Part shown: piece by piece, positions 34,430-47,306 of the stretch
Numbering within the stretch: the stretch's first letter is position 1
How the letters are laid out: every line of letters starts with the position of its first letter
Assembly: GCA_028641055.1 (NCBI GenBank)
Contig: CM054058.1
Span: 240,732,187 to 240,796,186, forward strand
Source of the DNA: Alopecurus myosuroides
Taxonomy: Eukaryota; Streptophyta; Magnoliopsida; Poales; Poaceae
Direction of reading: 5' to 3'
DNA length: 64,000 bases
Program-made: the position numbers and the translations under genes
Notes under the pieces: generated by a model
Seen by the model: the letters and a program-made list of their open reading frames with translations, nothing else
Databases searched by the model: none
Told to the model about the DNA's origin: nothing

Positions 34430-37053
34430 AGCATCCTCAATCTTAGTTCCTACTCGTCCTCGAGTAGGTAAAACTATAAAAACAAATAATTTCTAAGGTG
34501 ACATGCTACCAACATAAACTTGATCATCTAAATTGTAAAAGCATATGTAAGCTGAGATCATAGTACTTTAAACACATGCATGGTAGATATAATTCTAACA
34601 ATGAAACTTAGAAATCACTTTGCATCATGAAAAGTAACACAAATAAAAGATCATGAATAATAATGTACTTGAAAGTTATATGTTTGTTTCGAGCATAAAG
34701 AAAACATAGCAAAGTGATATTTCGCTTGTCCTTAAGAGTGGGGAAAAACATAAATGCCAGGACACCTTCAAAGTTCAAGTGGATGACTAGAACAGATAAT
34801 TTGAGAGGAAGTAATAACACAACATGAACCAATCAATAACAATCTTTGGGACTGATACATATTAAACTCAGAATGGAAACTACACTCTCTTAATTGTGCA
34901 TAAAGTTAGAGGATGGAGACTCAACATAAAAGTAAAAGAAAGGCCCTTCACAGAGGGAAGCATGGATTAACTAATATGCTAGAGCTTTTTATTGTATTAA
35001 ACAGAGGTATCTAAAATATTTTTTTTACAGAGGTGTATGCTTATGTCAACGAATGGTAATAGAGTTCTTGTCATCTTTCATACTAAACAAGTTGAGAGCG
35101 GCTCCGAATTATTTATATCAAGAATTTATAGCATGCTCTTTATATAGTATGACACTCCTCCCCATCTTGCTTTCGCAAACCATGGCTAACCGAATCCTTT
35201 AGTGCCTTCCAACAATCTCATACCATGGAGGAGTGTCTACTTATTTGTTTAGCTTTTTGATGTAATGGTCTAACCAGCTATTTGAAAAATTAATGAAGAG
35301 TAGATGAAGCATGCAAGTCGGGGTACTTAATTAGTATGGAAGACAACAAACCCAACTACTACTTCCTCATGAGCTAAAATAGGGGCAGAAAACAGGAATA
35401 ATTTTGAAAGTTTTAAAGGTAGCACATGAGAAATTTACTTGGAGTGGAAGTTAAATACCACATGTAGGTAGGTATGGTGGACACATTTGGCAAACTTTGG
35501 TTTTTGGGAGTTGGATGCACGAGCAGAGCTCATACTCAGTACAGGTGGAGGCTGGCAAAAGACTGGTTGCGACAAATTAAGAGAGCAATAATGGCCATAA
35601 TCATGCATAATGACAAAAACATTATTAATCAAAGCATAAATGGTATTACAAGTCAAAAACCAAATTATCATAGAGGCTATAAGCGACTGGTGTGTAGTCA
35701 TAAACATGGTGTAAGCATGTGCCAAGTCAACCAAATAAAGCATTCGAAGGAGAACACCACAAATTTATGCTTCAATGTGATAAAAACAACTCATGATTCT
35801 TTCAATGGCACATTAAGAACTTTCAGCTATTTGAGACAACTCACGCTACAATAACAACTACTAAGCATAGAATTAGAATAACATCCAACATGACATGATA
35901 AAGTCAAGCCATAGTCTATACGAGCTTCTTTTGCACCGTTATAAGCACAAAAATTGTATTACTGCTTTCCAACACCAATCATTTTATACTAAACAAAAAC
36001 TCTCCAAGAGATATAGCAATGAAACAAGAGAGTAACAATACTACTCTACTAGAACTACCATCTATAAATAAGAGATGCATGAAAAATAGGAGCTAAAAGG
36101 ATTTGCAGCAGCTAGAAGAAAAACTAAGAATACGAGCATGGAAGAAAACGAGTATTCATATGAAAAAGTGGAGCGTGTCTCTCTGCCACACAAGAATGCT
36201 GGGTTCCAAATATGTTTATTGCAGCAAGGAAAAAAAACATACGCTCCAAGTAAAGTGCATATGATGTGAGCAAATAAAAATATAGTTTCACCATAAGTGA
36301 CCTGATAAATTGTTGATGAAGAAGGGAATGCCTTGGGCATCCCCAAGCTTAGATGCTTGTGTCTTCTTGGAATTTGCTGGGATGAACAACGGGGGCATCC
36401 CCAAGCTTTGTCTTTTCACTCTTCTTGATCACATTATATCACCCTCTTCTCTTGACCCTTGAAAACTTCCTTCACACCAAACTCAAAGTAATTCTCATTA
36501 GAGGGTTAGTGCACAATAAAAAAAATACATGTTCTCGTTGGACACAAGCATTATTAATACTTTTTAAAAATTAGCTACAACCGCTGATTTTTAGTGGGGC
36601 AAAGAAATCAACTTGACATAGTGAAAGATAGAATGCAAGAAAATAGGCAGAATCTGTCAAAACCAGAACAGTTTGTAAAGGCGAATTTTTTTGGGGCACT
36701 TAAGTTGCTCAAATCGAAAAAAGCAAAGCTAGAAAAAGTTTCGGAAATAGCTGAGGATTAAGCAAAAAAAAATTGCAGGTCATTTTGATCTTTTTGTGAA
36801 TTTACAAGAATTTAACGATGGATAGCAAAAATCTGTTTCCTGCGAAGAAATCCAAAGCTAACTTCAACTTTCACTAGAGACTTTACTTGGCAAAACAAAT
36901 GAGAGAAAATAAATATACAAAGGAGTTTCTACAGAAGTAAACAACACCTTGACTCAAAGAAAACAGAAGAAAACATTGCAAAAATAAAACCATGGGTTAT
37001 CTCCTAAGAAGTGATTATCTTTAACACCTTTTAGCTAGGCCCAGAAACTAGAA
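34430..37053 (-). other. Non-coding internal region of the minus-strand gypsy element
   Basis: No pol motifs; short frames only. GGCATCCCCAAGCTT occurs twice, near 36338 and 36394. The segment near 36780-36900 is related in inverted orientation to about 26735-26850 of the other gypsy element. Confidence 0.7.
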
Positions 37054-37652
37054 TCAAGTATTTTCAAGTGAAGAAGCATAAAAATTGTAACTTGTTCTAA
37101 TAATAGAATAAAAAGGTAACTTCATTCTCTTCCTAGGAAAGTGTTCCATACCTTTCTTGAGTGGGAACTCATATCTAATATTCCCCTCTTTCATACCAAT
37201 AACAACACCAACAGTTCTAAGAAAAGGTCTCCCCAAAACAATAGTACAAGAAGCATTGCATTCAATATTCATAACAATGAAATCAACATGGACAAGGTTA
37301 TTGCTAACCATAATAAGAACATCATCAACTCTCCCCAAAGGTTTCTTTCTAGCATTATCAGCAAGACGAACATCCAAATAACAGTGTTCCAAAGGTGGCA
37401 AATCAAGCATATCATAAGTTTCTTAGGCATAACAGAGATACTAGCACCAAGATCACATAAATCATTACAATAAAAATCATTCACCTTCATTTTAATGATG
37501 GGTTCCCAACCATCATCTAACTTCCTAGGGACAGAGGCTTCTCGTTTTAATTCTTCTTCTCTAATTTGCATGAGAGCATTTGTAATATGTTTTGTGAAAG
37601 CCATATTCATACCAATACCATTAGGACTACTAGAATTTTTTTGTAGGAACAA
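37054..37652 (-). pseudogene. gypsy aspartic protease, frameshifted
   Basis: The first frame gives CDLGASISVMPKKL, keeping the catalytic Asp in the D-L-G-A-S motif. Near 37410 the reading moves to another frame that continues LPPLEHCYLDVRLADNA, then IVLGRPFLRTVGVVI, and ends in a basic tail (FPRKRMKL). A small indel joins the two. The protease would mature the gag product. Confidence 0.78.
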
Positions 37653-37905
37653 AATTACTTAAGATATATTGCAATCATCAAAATCAAGATTATATTTATC
37701 AAAGGTAATGGGACCATTTTCTCCCATATTTCAAAAAAATCAGCACTTTTATCAGAAACAATTTCAGTAGTTTCAGGAAATTTTAAATGTTTAACAGAAG
37801 AAGTGGAGGTATTGCCAACACCAATTACTTTACCATTAATAGTATAAGGTTTACTAGCATGATAAGCTTCAATATTACTAGTGGTGGTAATAGTGCAAAC
37901 ATTAG

Positions 37906-39150
37906 CTATATATTCTTTCTAGCTATTTCATGTTCTCTTTCCCATCTAGCATGCAATTCAGCTAACATCTTAACATTGCTATGAAATCTAACTTGAATGG
38001 CATTCAAGGTTTTGATTTCTTTAACATCATGAGGCATAACCTTTATTTTAAGAAGATCAACATCAGTAGCAACGCTATCAACTTTAGAAGCAAGAACATC
38101 AATTTTACCAAACTTTTCGTCAACAGATTTATTAAAAGCAGTTTGTGTACTAATAAAGTTCTTAAGCATGTTTTCAAGATCAGAGGGTATACTTCTATTG
38201 TTGTTGTAGGAATTATCATAAGAGGTGGCATAACCATTACCATTATTAGAAGGACATGGCCTATAATTTTTGCTACCAAAATTATTCCTATAAGCATTGT
38301 TGTTGAAATTGTTATTTTTAATGAAGTTAACATCAACATGCTCTTCTTGAGAAACCAAAGAGGCTAAAGGAACAATGTTTGGATCAACATAAGATTTACC
38401 ATTCATAAGTATAGACATAATAGCATCAAGCCTATCACTCAAGGAAGAGGTTTCTTCAATAGAATTTACCTTCTTACCTGGTGAAGCTCTCTCTGTGTGC
38501 CATTTAGAATAATTTATCATCATATAATCAAGAAGCTTTGTTGCAGATCGCAAAGTGATGGACATAAAGGTTCCTCCAGCAGCTGAATCCATAAGGTTTC
38601 TTGAAGAAAAAATCAGACCTGCATAAAAGGTTTGGATGATCATCCAAGTAGTCAGTCCATGAGTGGGACAATTCTTTACTATAGATTTCATTCTTTCCCA
38701 AGCTTTAGCAACATGCTCATTATAAAGTTGCTTAAAATTCATAATGCTACTTCTTAGAGATATAATCTTAGCAGGAGGATAATATTTTCCAATGAAAGCA
38801 TCTTTACATTTAGTCCATGAATCAATACTATTTTTAGTCAAAGATAGCAACCATTCTTTAGCTCTCCCTCTCAAAGAGAAAGGAAACAATTTAAGTTTAA
38901 TAATATCTCCATCTACATCCTTATATTTTTGCATCTCACAGAGTTCAACAAAATTATTAAGATGGGTAGCAGCATCATCAGTACTAACACCAAAAAATTG
39001 CTCTCTCATAACAAGATTTAATGGACCAGGCTTAATCTCATAAAAATAAGCAGTAGGAGCAGGTGGAGCAATAGGTGTGCTAATAAAATCATTGTTGTTT
39101 GTGCTAGTGAAGTCACACAACTTAGTGTTCTCAGGAGTACTCATTTTCAC
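37906..39150 (-). CDS. gypsy gag, intact 414-codon frame
   Basis: Opens MKMSTPENTKLCDFTS and carries the Athila-like retrotrans_gag domain: FFGVSTDDAATHLNNFVELC near residue 55, LFPFSLRGRAKEWLLSL near 90, YYPPAKI near 120, and AWERMKSIVKNCPTHGL near 145. An Asn-rich stretch (residues about 275-325) and a predicted coiled-coil-like C-terminus follow. It forms the virus-like particle in the cytoplasm. The frame is intact, unlike the protease downstream. The start ATG could also be the one two codons later. Confidence 0.85.
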   Translation of the reverse strand: MKMSTPENTKLCDFTSTNNNDFISTPIAPPAPTAYFYEIKPGPLNLVMREQFFGVSTDDAATHLNNFVELCEMQKYKDVDGDIIKLKLFPFSLRGRAKEWLLSLTKNSIDSWTKCKDAFIGKYYPPAKIISLRSSIMNFKQLYNEHVAKAWERMKSIVKNCPTHGLTTWMIIQTFYAGLIFSSRNLMDSAAGGTFMSITLRSATKLLDYMMINYSKWHTERASPGKKVNSIEETSSLSDRLDAIMSILMNGKSYVDPNIVPLASLVSQEEHVDVNFIKNNNFNNNAYRNNFGSKNYRPCPSNNGNGYATSYDNSYNNNRSIPSDLENMLKNFISTQTAFNKSVDEKFGKIDVLASKVDSVATDVDLLKIKVMPHDVKEIKTLNAIQVRFHSNVKMLAELHARWEREHEIARKNI

Positions 39151-39311
39151 AAGATTAAAAATAGGATAAAAATAATAACTAGAATAAGAATAAATTTTTG
39201 TGTGTTTTCGATATAAAGAGGCAAATAAGACAAAATAAAATAAACTAAGAAAAACAAAAACAAAGTAAAGATATTAGAGGTGAGAGACTCCCCTTTCATA
39301 AATCATCTTCC

Positions 39312-39329
39312 TCCCCGGCAATGGAGCCA
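39312..39329 (-). other. Primer binding site, tRNA-Asp-like
   Basis: The minus strand reads TGGCTCCATTGCCGGGGA, about 10 bp inside the 5' LTR border. It is the same class of site as in the other gypsy element, with different substitutions. Confidence 0.78.
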
Positions 39330-39339
39330 GAAAAATGCT

Positions 39340-42313
39340 TGATGGTGCAGGAGTTACACTCGTTGGGAAACCCCAAGAGGAAGGTATGAAGAGCACAACA
39401 ACAAGTTTCGCTCAGAAAGAAATCAAGGTTGAATCGACCAGTAGGAGAAATAAATCACTTCTGAAGGTTGAAGACAACTGATGTTGGTGATATCTACGCA
39501 CGCTTCTATTCTTATAGACAGTGTTGGGCATCCAAGTGCAAAGGTTTGTAGAACAGAAGCAAGTTTCCCTTAAGTGGATCACCCAAGGTTTATCGAACTC
39601 AGGGAGGTAGAGGTCAAAGATATCCCTCTCAAGCAACCCCGCAATTAAGATACAAGAAGTCTCTTGTGTCTCCAACACACCCAATATACTTGTCAGGTAT
39701 ATAGGTGCACTAGTTCAGCGAAGAGATAGTGACATGCGAGTAATATGGATGGTTATAAGTAATAATAGCAATCTGAAATAAATATGGCAGCAAGCAAAAA
39801 TGTAGCAGAACAGGCAGAAAACGGTGTTTCAATGCTTGGAAATAAGGCCTAGGACTCATACTTTCACTAGAGGACACTCTCAACAATGATCACATAATTG
39901 AATAACTAAATATCTTCCCTTCACTATGCTACTCCGAACCACTCTCCGGTCGAATAACAAACACCACTTCATTGTGTAGGGTTGTAACAGCACTCCTCAA
40001 GTTTGTATTCCCATGTCTAGTTAACCCCACGCTGTCACTATGAGCGCCCTAGAAGGTACTAAGAAAACTCCACAATTTCATAGGGTCATCCAACACAAGA
40101 TATAAATATCGTGCTAAACCACACAGTGCACACACTGTCACCTTTACACCGTGATCAAAGTGTATATGGAGATCTCATAACAAAACCACTTGAGTAGCAT
40201 AATACACGAGGAGAAACATCTACTAATTCAACTAGATGCAAAGCTCATGATCACATAAAGATCACACCATGGGAGAGAGAGATGAACCACATAGCTACCA
40301 GTAGAGCCTTCAACCTCGGAGGAGAACTACTCCCTCCTCATCATAGGAGACATCAACGGCGATGGAGATGGCGGTGGAGTCGATGGAGATGGATTTCGGG
40401 GACACTTCCCTGTCCCGGAAGGGTGCCAGAACAGAGATCTGTCCCCCGAAACTTGTCGGCGGCTCCAGCGGAGCTACAGATGTATTTTTTGGAAAAGGTC
40501 GATTCTTTTAGGGTTTACGCCTCCAGGAGTATATATGGGCGAAAGGTAGATGCCGGGAGGTGGCCAGGGGGCCCACACCCCTAGGTGGCGCGGCCAGGGG
40601 GACCCGCGCCACCCCATGGTGTAGCCACCCTGTGGCCCCCCTCCGGGGATCTTCGGGACTTCTAAGGCTTGTGGTTTTCGAATCGTCCAATTCTGAGAAT
40701 ATTTCCAGAACAACTTTTTTGAAACTAAAAACAGCATAAAACAGGAACTGGCTCTGTGGCATCTTGTCAATAGGTTAGTCCTGGGAAATCGATCAAAATG
40801 ACATAAAGTGTAAGGAAAAAATGTGGGAAACAACATGAAAACAACATGGGACATCAGAAATTAAGGATACGTTTATGACGTATCATTTGGCAGGGTGCAC
40901 TACCGGTTCAGCAGCAACATGGAATCTACACAACACAATCAAGTTACTTTGCCCCAACGAAGTAGTGAGGTTGTCGATCACACCGATTTTGCTGAAATAG
41001 AGGATTAGACGTATAGTGTGGGAAATAGTTTGCAGTAAATAAAAGAGAATAGTAATTGCAGTAGTAAAACAACGGTTGCAGAGGTTGTATTATCAGTGTA
41101 AAGAAATGGACCGGGGTCCACAGTTCACTAGTGGCGTCTCTCCAAAAAAGATAGATAACATACTGGGTAAATGAAATTACAGCTGGGCAATTGATAGATA
41201 TAAAGGCTGCACCGTAGTGCAAATGCATGACATGATGATTACTATGTGATTCATGCGGGCATTACAACAAGATTCATAGACCGTTATCCAACTGCATCTA
41301 TGACTAATAATCCACCCTCGGAGCGTAATCCAATCAAACCTCGGGTATTAAGTTGCAAGCAACAGATAATTGCATTAAGCAAAGTGTGTAATGTAAACAA
41401 TGTAAAAAATCTTTGTTTTCTCCCTAATGGCAATAGCACATCCCCCACCTGTTACGTTTCTGTCACTCGAGCGTGAGTGAAAGGGAGGCATGAACCCACA
41501 ATCGAGCATAAATACTCCCTCTTGGAGTTGCAAGCATCTACTTGGCCAGAGCATCTACTAGTAACGGAGAGCATACAAGATCATAAATAACATAAACATG
41601 AAGAACATGATAGATTGATAATCCTTGGACATAGCATTCAATATTCATCGGATTCCAACAAACACAACATGTAGCATTACAGTTAGATGATCTTGATCAT
41701 GTTAGGCAGCTCACAAGATCTAAACATGAGGCATAAAGAGGAGAGAACAACCATCTAGCTACTTTATGGAACCGTAGTCCAAGAATGAACTACTCACGCA
41801 TCACTCCAGAGGCAGGCATGGTGATGAAGAGCCCTCCGGTGATGATTCCCCCTCCCGGAAGGGTGCCGGGGAGAGTTTCAGAACCCTCCCGGACTAGGGT
41901 TGACGATGACGGTGGCTACAGAACTTTTGGTGGAAAAAGGCTATGGTATTTAGGGTTAACCCGTGGAGGAGCTTAAATAGGCGAGAGGGCAACGTCGGTG
42001 GGTGGCCAGGGGGGCGTGCCGCCCTATGGTGTGGGCCCTCTAGGGACCCCCTCCGGGTCCTCTCTAGACTCCGTGTACGTGACAACTTTCTAAGACCCTA
42101 GGATTTTGTTTCGTCCAATTCCGAGAATATTTCCAGAACAACTTTTCTCAAACCAAAAACAGCAGAAAACAGGAACTGGCTCGGTGGCATCTTGTCAATA
42201 GGTTAGTCCCAGGAAATCCATAAAAATGACATAAAGTGTACAGGAAACATGTATCATATGGCATGAAAACAACATGGAACATCAGAAATTATAGATACAT
42301 TTGAGACGTATCA
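39340..42313 (-). repeat. 5' LTR of the minus-strand gypsy element, enlarged by a solo LTR
   Basis: Real LTR parts are 39340-39487 and 40891-42313, about 1.57 kb, matching the 3' LTR. The remaining 1.4 kb is a separate solo LTR with its own target duplication. Confidence 0.88.
39488..40885 (-). mobile_element. Solo LTR of a related but different gypsy family
   Basis: 1,398 bp from TGATATCTACG to GACGTATCA, flanked by GTTGG (39483-39487) and TTTGG (40886-40890), a target duplication with one change. The undisturbed site is visible in the other LTR (GATGTTGGCAGGG near 32980). Its first 300 bp or so (minus strand) resemble the LTRs around it; the rest does not. Confidence 0.85.
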
Positions 42314-43797
42314 ACGACCAAATTTAATTCTTTTTCAATTTAGGCTTGACACAAAGGTAAATTCTCTAGATGTGTAACTACGATGAATTTACCTATATGA
42401 CAAGAACAACAATAAACAAGATACATACACAAAGTAAAAGAGAGGGAACGAGGTAACCGATAACGGAAGCACGCGGAGACATGGATGTAATCCTGAGTTC
42501 CTCCTTTGAGGGGTGTGAGTTTCGCCACGAAGGCCTACTCAATGTCACCATCCCAATTTTGGAATACCTGATAACACAGTTGTTTTGCTAATTGCTTGAC
42601 TAATAAACTTTGGTTGTGTTTGTTTGAGTGCAACTAAACAAACTAATTATACAAACTTGCAAACTTAAAAAGATAGCAAAGCGGTGAACTAAAAATATTC
42701 AACATATTGTTCCAATGACTTTGGCAATATTTTCTAAAGTAAATATTGATCAAAGAGTTTTCCAAAAACATCTTATGAATCCAATATTTGTTGAATATTA
42801 TTCCAAGACCCAAATTAAGAAAGAGGAAACACTTAATAAATTTCCCTAAAAGATTATCAGAAAAGGAGGCATTCTTAAATGCTTCACCAAAATATTATCA
42901 AATGTTTTTCCAACCTTGCAAGCTTAAAAACAAAAGTATTGGAGAACATTGACTTGCTATCCCTAGTCACATAAATATTTTGGCAAAGCATTGTTAAAGA
43001 AAAGCCAAGTGCCTTATTAAATAGAATTTCCAATATTTCCAGAAACAGAAAACTCAAACAAGTTACTATTGGAAACTTTCTTAAAATGATTTGAAATTCA
43101 TACCATTGCTTCCTTATATCAAATAAGGAACACACACAAGAGGAGACCAAAAATTAAATCCATTAAAGTCCTGAAAACATGGTTTTTCTCCACAGCAACA
43201 TTTGGAATGTTGAACAAGTTTGTTCTACAAACTTTTTCCAAATGCCATGAAATAAATACCACATGCTCTATAGCATAAATAAGGATGAAAACCAAAAGGG
43301 CACAAGTTTTTGAATAATTTAAGTTGCCAAAAACCCCTGTTTTCTTGACAGCACCTTTTTGAAATTTGAACAAGTTTGTTCTATGAAGTAACTCAAAATG
43401 ACTTGAATTTTCTACCACTTAAGGAACACATCAAATAAGGAATGTGTGCCAAAAATTATCATTTTTGGAAGCTCCTAAGTAGGTTAATAAATTCAATGTC
43501 CATTTATGTAAGAATTCAAATGTGAACAACTTTGAATTATAAAGTTTCTCCAATTGAGCCAATTTTCACATATGTTGTGTATCTTAACTAATAAGAATTT
43601 TTGGAAAAAGGATTTCAAATTTTGACTTTGTTTGCTTAGGGAAAACATCCATTTTCAGAGAGGAAAAGGACCTATTTGTAATTGCCAAGGACCTAGTTGC
43701 AATCCTAGTCACTCTTTGTCCTTCTTCTTCCTGTAGCAGCAGTGGAAGGCATGGAAGCCCATGCTCCATAGCTTCGAGTGGAAGCATTCTTTGTGGT

Positions 43798-43804
43798 TAT
43801 AAAC
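43798..43804 (+). promoter_or_regulatory. TATA box in the LARD 5' LTR
   Basis: TATAAAC, 1.25 kb into the LTR, just before a pyrimidine-rich, then GC-rich leader. The copy in the 3' LTR is at 53542-53548. It probably starts the LARD genomic RNA. Confidence 0.55.
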
Positions 43805-46800
43805 CCCCATGTCCACCTCTGTGCCTCTCTACCTGCTCCCTCTCTCACCCCACGAGCCCTCCTCTCTCTCTCCAATTTTTTTTGCAACCCGAACCCTAGC
43901 CCGATTGAGCTCGCCGTCGATTCGGCCTATTGTGAGCTCGCCGCCGGTAGCCGTGGTCCCCATTGCCTCCGTCTCGTCGTGCTTGGCCTCCCCGCTGAAG
44001 GAATCGGGGCGGAATGCCCTGTGGTGGCCGCGCCATCCTCGTTCTTCCCCGAGCTCGACGGAGCTCCGACGAGGGATTCCTCCGTCCACGACCCTCCTCC
44101 GACCTCACCAAGCCCCCGTTGCAGTCGTGGTGAGCACGCGGTCCTCCCGGACCCATTTCCCCTCTCCCTCTCGCCCTTAATCGTGGCCGCGCCGTGGACG
44201 CGTACGGCCGTCGCGTCTTCGCCGTCGCCGCCGCTCTCCAGGGCCCTCCCGGGAAGCGAGACTGCCGCTAGTTAGATCCCCTCGTCCTAAGCAACGTGTT
44301 GGTACTTTTATTTTGCGAAATGGCGTCCGAAATCGCTGGATCTTTGCTCGCCGGAGACTCTCCCGCCGGCGAGTGACGTCGCCGTGACGCGCGCTCGCGT
44401 CATCCCTTGACCCGCGTTGGTACAAGTCAAACTGGCCCGTGGGGCCGCGATCTGCGGGCGTGGCAGCCACCGTGGCGCTGGTCCGCTGGTCAGCGTCTAA
44501 GGGTAGATCTGCCCGCGGTAGGATTTGTTCAGGCCGGCCCAGTAGCAGATCTGGCCCGTGACCAGTTTCTTTTTCCAATTTTATTTCCACAGAATGTTGC
44601 ATGATTACTTTTGGCTCTAAAATGCTACCTAAAAGATGAATTTGACCAAACTAAAATTCACAGTGGTACCTCAACAAAATCTAAACCACCTCCAACTTGT
44701 AGATCTACATTTAGATGAATAGATTAGAAATTAAAAATGATTTGGCAACAGGTACAAGAAACACCAAAATGAGAACCATTTTAATTTCACAACTCAGAAT
44801 GAAGTTAGGAAAATTGCATTGGAAAGCCCTTGCAATTTCCTAACAGGATCAATTAACCTTGCTTCCAAATTCCAAGTATTTTTGAAATGGCATGCAATTT
44901 GGTAAAACACAAGAGAGCACTTTGGTGATTTTTATAAAATTATTAAAGATGAATTTTGATGCAAACTCAATTGGATGGTCTTGTATATGTTTAGGGATAT
45001 CCAAACCTTGAAGGGTTTAATTTTTAGAGCATCATAGAAAATTTGGTGGACAGATCTTTGTTTTGCATGTTTCTGCCATTTTGGCATTTTAGGAAATTAA
45101 ATTGTGTGAATATATTTTTGTGTTGCAATATTGTTTTCTAGCATGTACAAGTTGTGTGAACTTGTTTTCTAAGTGTTACCTAGCTATTTTAGCATGTTAG
45201 ATTGTGTGGACTTGATTTGAGAGGAAATAGGATTTTGAGAATAGCATATCACTTATTTCTAGTTTATACTTGCATATAATTTTGAGTGATGAATTGATGT
45301 GCAAACACTTGGATTCTTGATTGGATCCAGTACCATGTTGGTACTTATTTTGTGTTGTTATCACCTCTGCTAGCTTGCATTTGATTTGGTATAAAAGCAT
45401 GAGTAGCTTTGTCATGACTATGAAAATGTTATAGAAAAATTCCCTCATGTGTGGAATTTTTGACATAACAATTTGTGGTGGTGTAGCCACATATTTTTGT
45501 GTTGTATTCATAGGACCAGTAGCATATTGATTATGTTTTTATGAGTACTTGAACCCTAAAGTTTTCACTTGTGTGAAAACAATAGCATGAGTAGCATTAC
45601 CTTGCTTATTTTTGCATCCTATTATTTTCTACTAGTATAGTTATTGCGCTAGATGCTAGTTTAGTCTTTTGTTAATTTTTAGCAAGTATGACCAGAGGCT
45701 TTCTTACCTCTTAATGCTTTGTTATGCTAGTGGAACACCCACTGGTGTCATTGCATTTTTGGTGGAAACATTATTTCCCCCACACTAGATGTGTTTCTTT
45801 TATATAGTTCTCTAACTAATGAGTGCCTAGTATTTTTGTCTTGGGATTTCTTGTGCTAAATGGAAATGTGTATGCTTCTGTTTGTAAGTGGTTGTAATCA
45901 TGTGTGGCTTTCTAGGAAAAATACATTCTTGAAGTGTTGATTGATTCCTCTAAGTAATGCCCTTTTTATTACCACTAGTATGTAGGAGTTGCCCTGCAAA
46001 TTGATACCTTGTTTTATCAAATGGGATATTTTTGTTATAGCAAGTATAGATGTTTTTCACTCCTGTTTTTATGACATGGACCCTCTGGTTGTATTTCAAT
46101 TTCTTGATTGAAATGCATCCATTGATTCCTCATGTTTGAGTAGTACTAGTTTCCTTAGCAGTTTTTGTATTGAATTATTTTTCCTGCCAACTTGTGTTTG
46201 GTAGATATTTGTGTATCCTTGCATGAGGACATGTTTTCATTCCCATTATGATAACATGGTTCCTTGTTTGTATTTTAATACTTTACTTATTATGCATGCT
46301 TGCATAGCAAACTTTTAGTAGAAACATGTCTATAGGATTCCTCCTTTTAGTCACTGTTTCTATTGTTCTCACTATGAGAAATTGTGTGTTTTGTGATGAG
46401 TCTATTGCCTTGTTGCACTTGTGTAGGCTCACTGATTTGTAAAATTAACTTTTGCAAATCATGTGTTTTATTTATTCTTGATGTGAATTTAGACTTAGTA
46501 GATTAGCTACCTTTTTCTTTTTGTGGTGTGGTTGATAGACCCATTGCCATGATTATTTTTGTGCATGTTTTATATACTCTTAGTAGTCTCACCATTGTGA
46601 AACTAAGTTTATTTTGGGTTTATTAATATCTTGGTATGAGAGTGGCACACCCACTGAATCCATGATATTAAGGTTGTGAGATATGTTCCTCCAACCTTGA
46701 GTTGCCTTATTAAATGGCATTTCTGCCAAGTGTGTTTGTTTGATTGTTTGCCTCAATTAATAATTGAGTGATAGGTTATTATTAGTTTCCTTGCTGTATG

Positions 46801-47271
46801 TATTGTTATGTATGGTTGCTTGCCTTGATTGGTTCTGAATGTGTGTCCTTTATTCCTTTTACGACGTTAGAAAACGAAGAGGAAGGAAGTGTCGTGAAGC
46901 TCTGTTTCAAGTTCCAGTCACTCCAAAACCAGGGACACAACGAGATACCAGGCAAGCCATCCTGATGCTTGCTGATACAATACTTATCATTATCTATCAT
47001 GCATGTTTTACCTCTGAAGTTTTACAAAAACTTGATTATCAAAAACTATTTTTGATGTGGCTATTACTACTATACTAGTATATAGGTTACTATTATGCCA
47101 GTAGTTAAACTTGGTGATACCAAGCCCATAAGCCACCATATGGTATTTATTACCATCAAATATACTAGTCCCTAAGTGGACACCCTAAAATTGTGATTCT
47201 ACAAAACAAAGGCTTTACGGAAAAACCCGGAGAAAAGGCGGATCCTTGTTCTCCGGAGGAATGTGGAAGTG

Positions 47272-47306
47272 GTCATTTTTGAGAAAGTGGTGTTTTCAAA
47301 AATGAC
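47272..47306 (+). other. Short hairpin conserved in both LARD LTRs
   Basis: GTCATTTTTGA and TCAAAAATGAC form a perfect 11-bp stem around a 13-nt loop. The 3' LTR has the identical hairpin at 57014-57048. A role in RNA structure or 3'-end formation is possible but untested. Confidence 0.5.

Larger units (their letters stand above)
32842..42313 (-). mobile_element. Gag-pro gypsy element without pol, minus strand
   Basis: LTRs 39340-42313 (5', enlarged by a solo LTR) and 32842-34429 (3'). The target duplication ACGAC is at 32837-32841 and 42314-42318, and the primer site is at 39312-39329. The internal region (39339 to 34430) encodes an intact gag and a frameshifted protease. No reverse transcriptase or integrase motifs are seen in the last 2.6 kb, so it is non-autonomous. 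The LTR family is the same as the solo LTR at 21398-30986. Confidence 0.88.

Noticed and set aside
43119..43418. 99-codon minus frame identical in both LARD LTRs (also 52863-53162)
   Set aside because: Identity only reflects the young age of the LTR pair. Composition is hydrophobic AT-rich noise with internal repeats.
43778..44602. Frames on both strands in the GC-rich leader of the LARD LTR, repeated at 53344-54345
   Set aside because: They are present in both LTRs, overlap on opposite strands, differ in length by indels between the copies, and have no recognisable domain.
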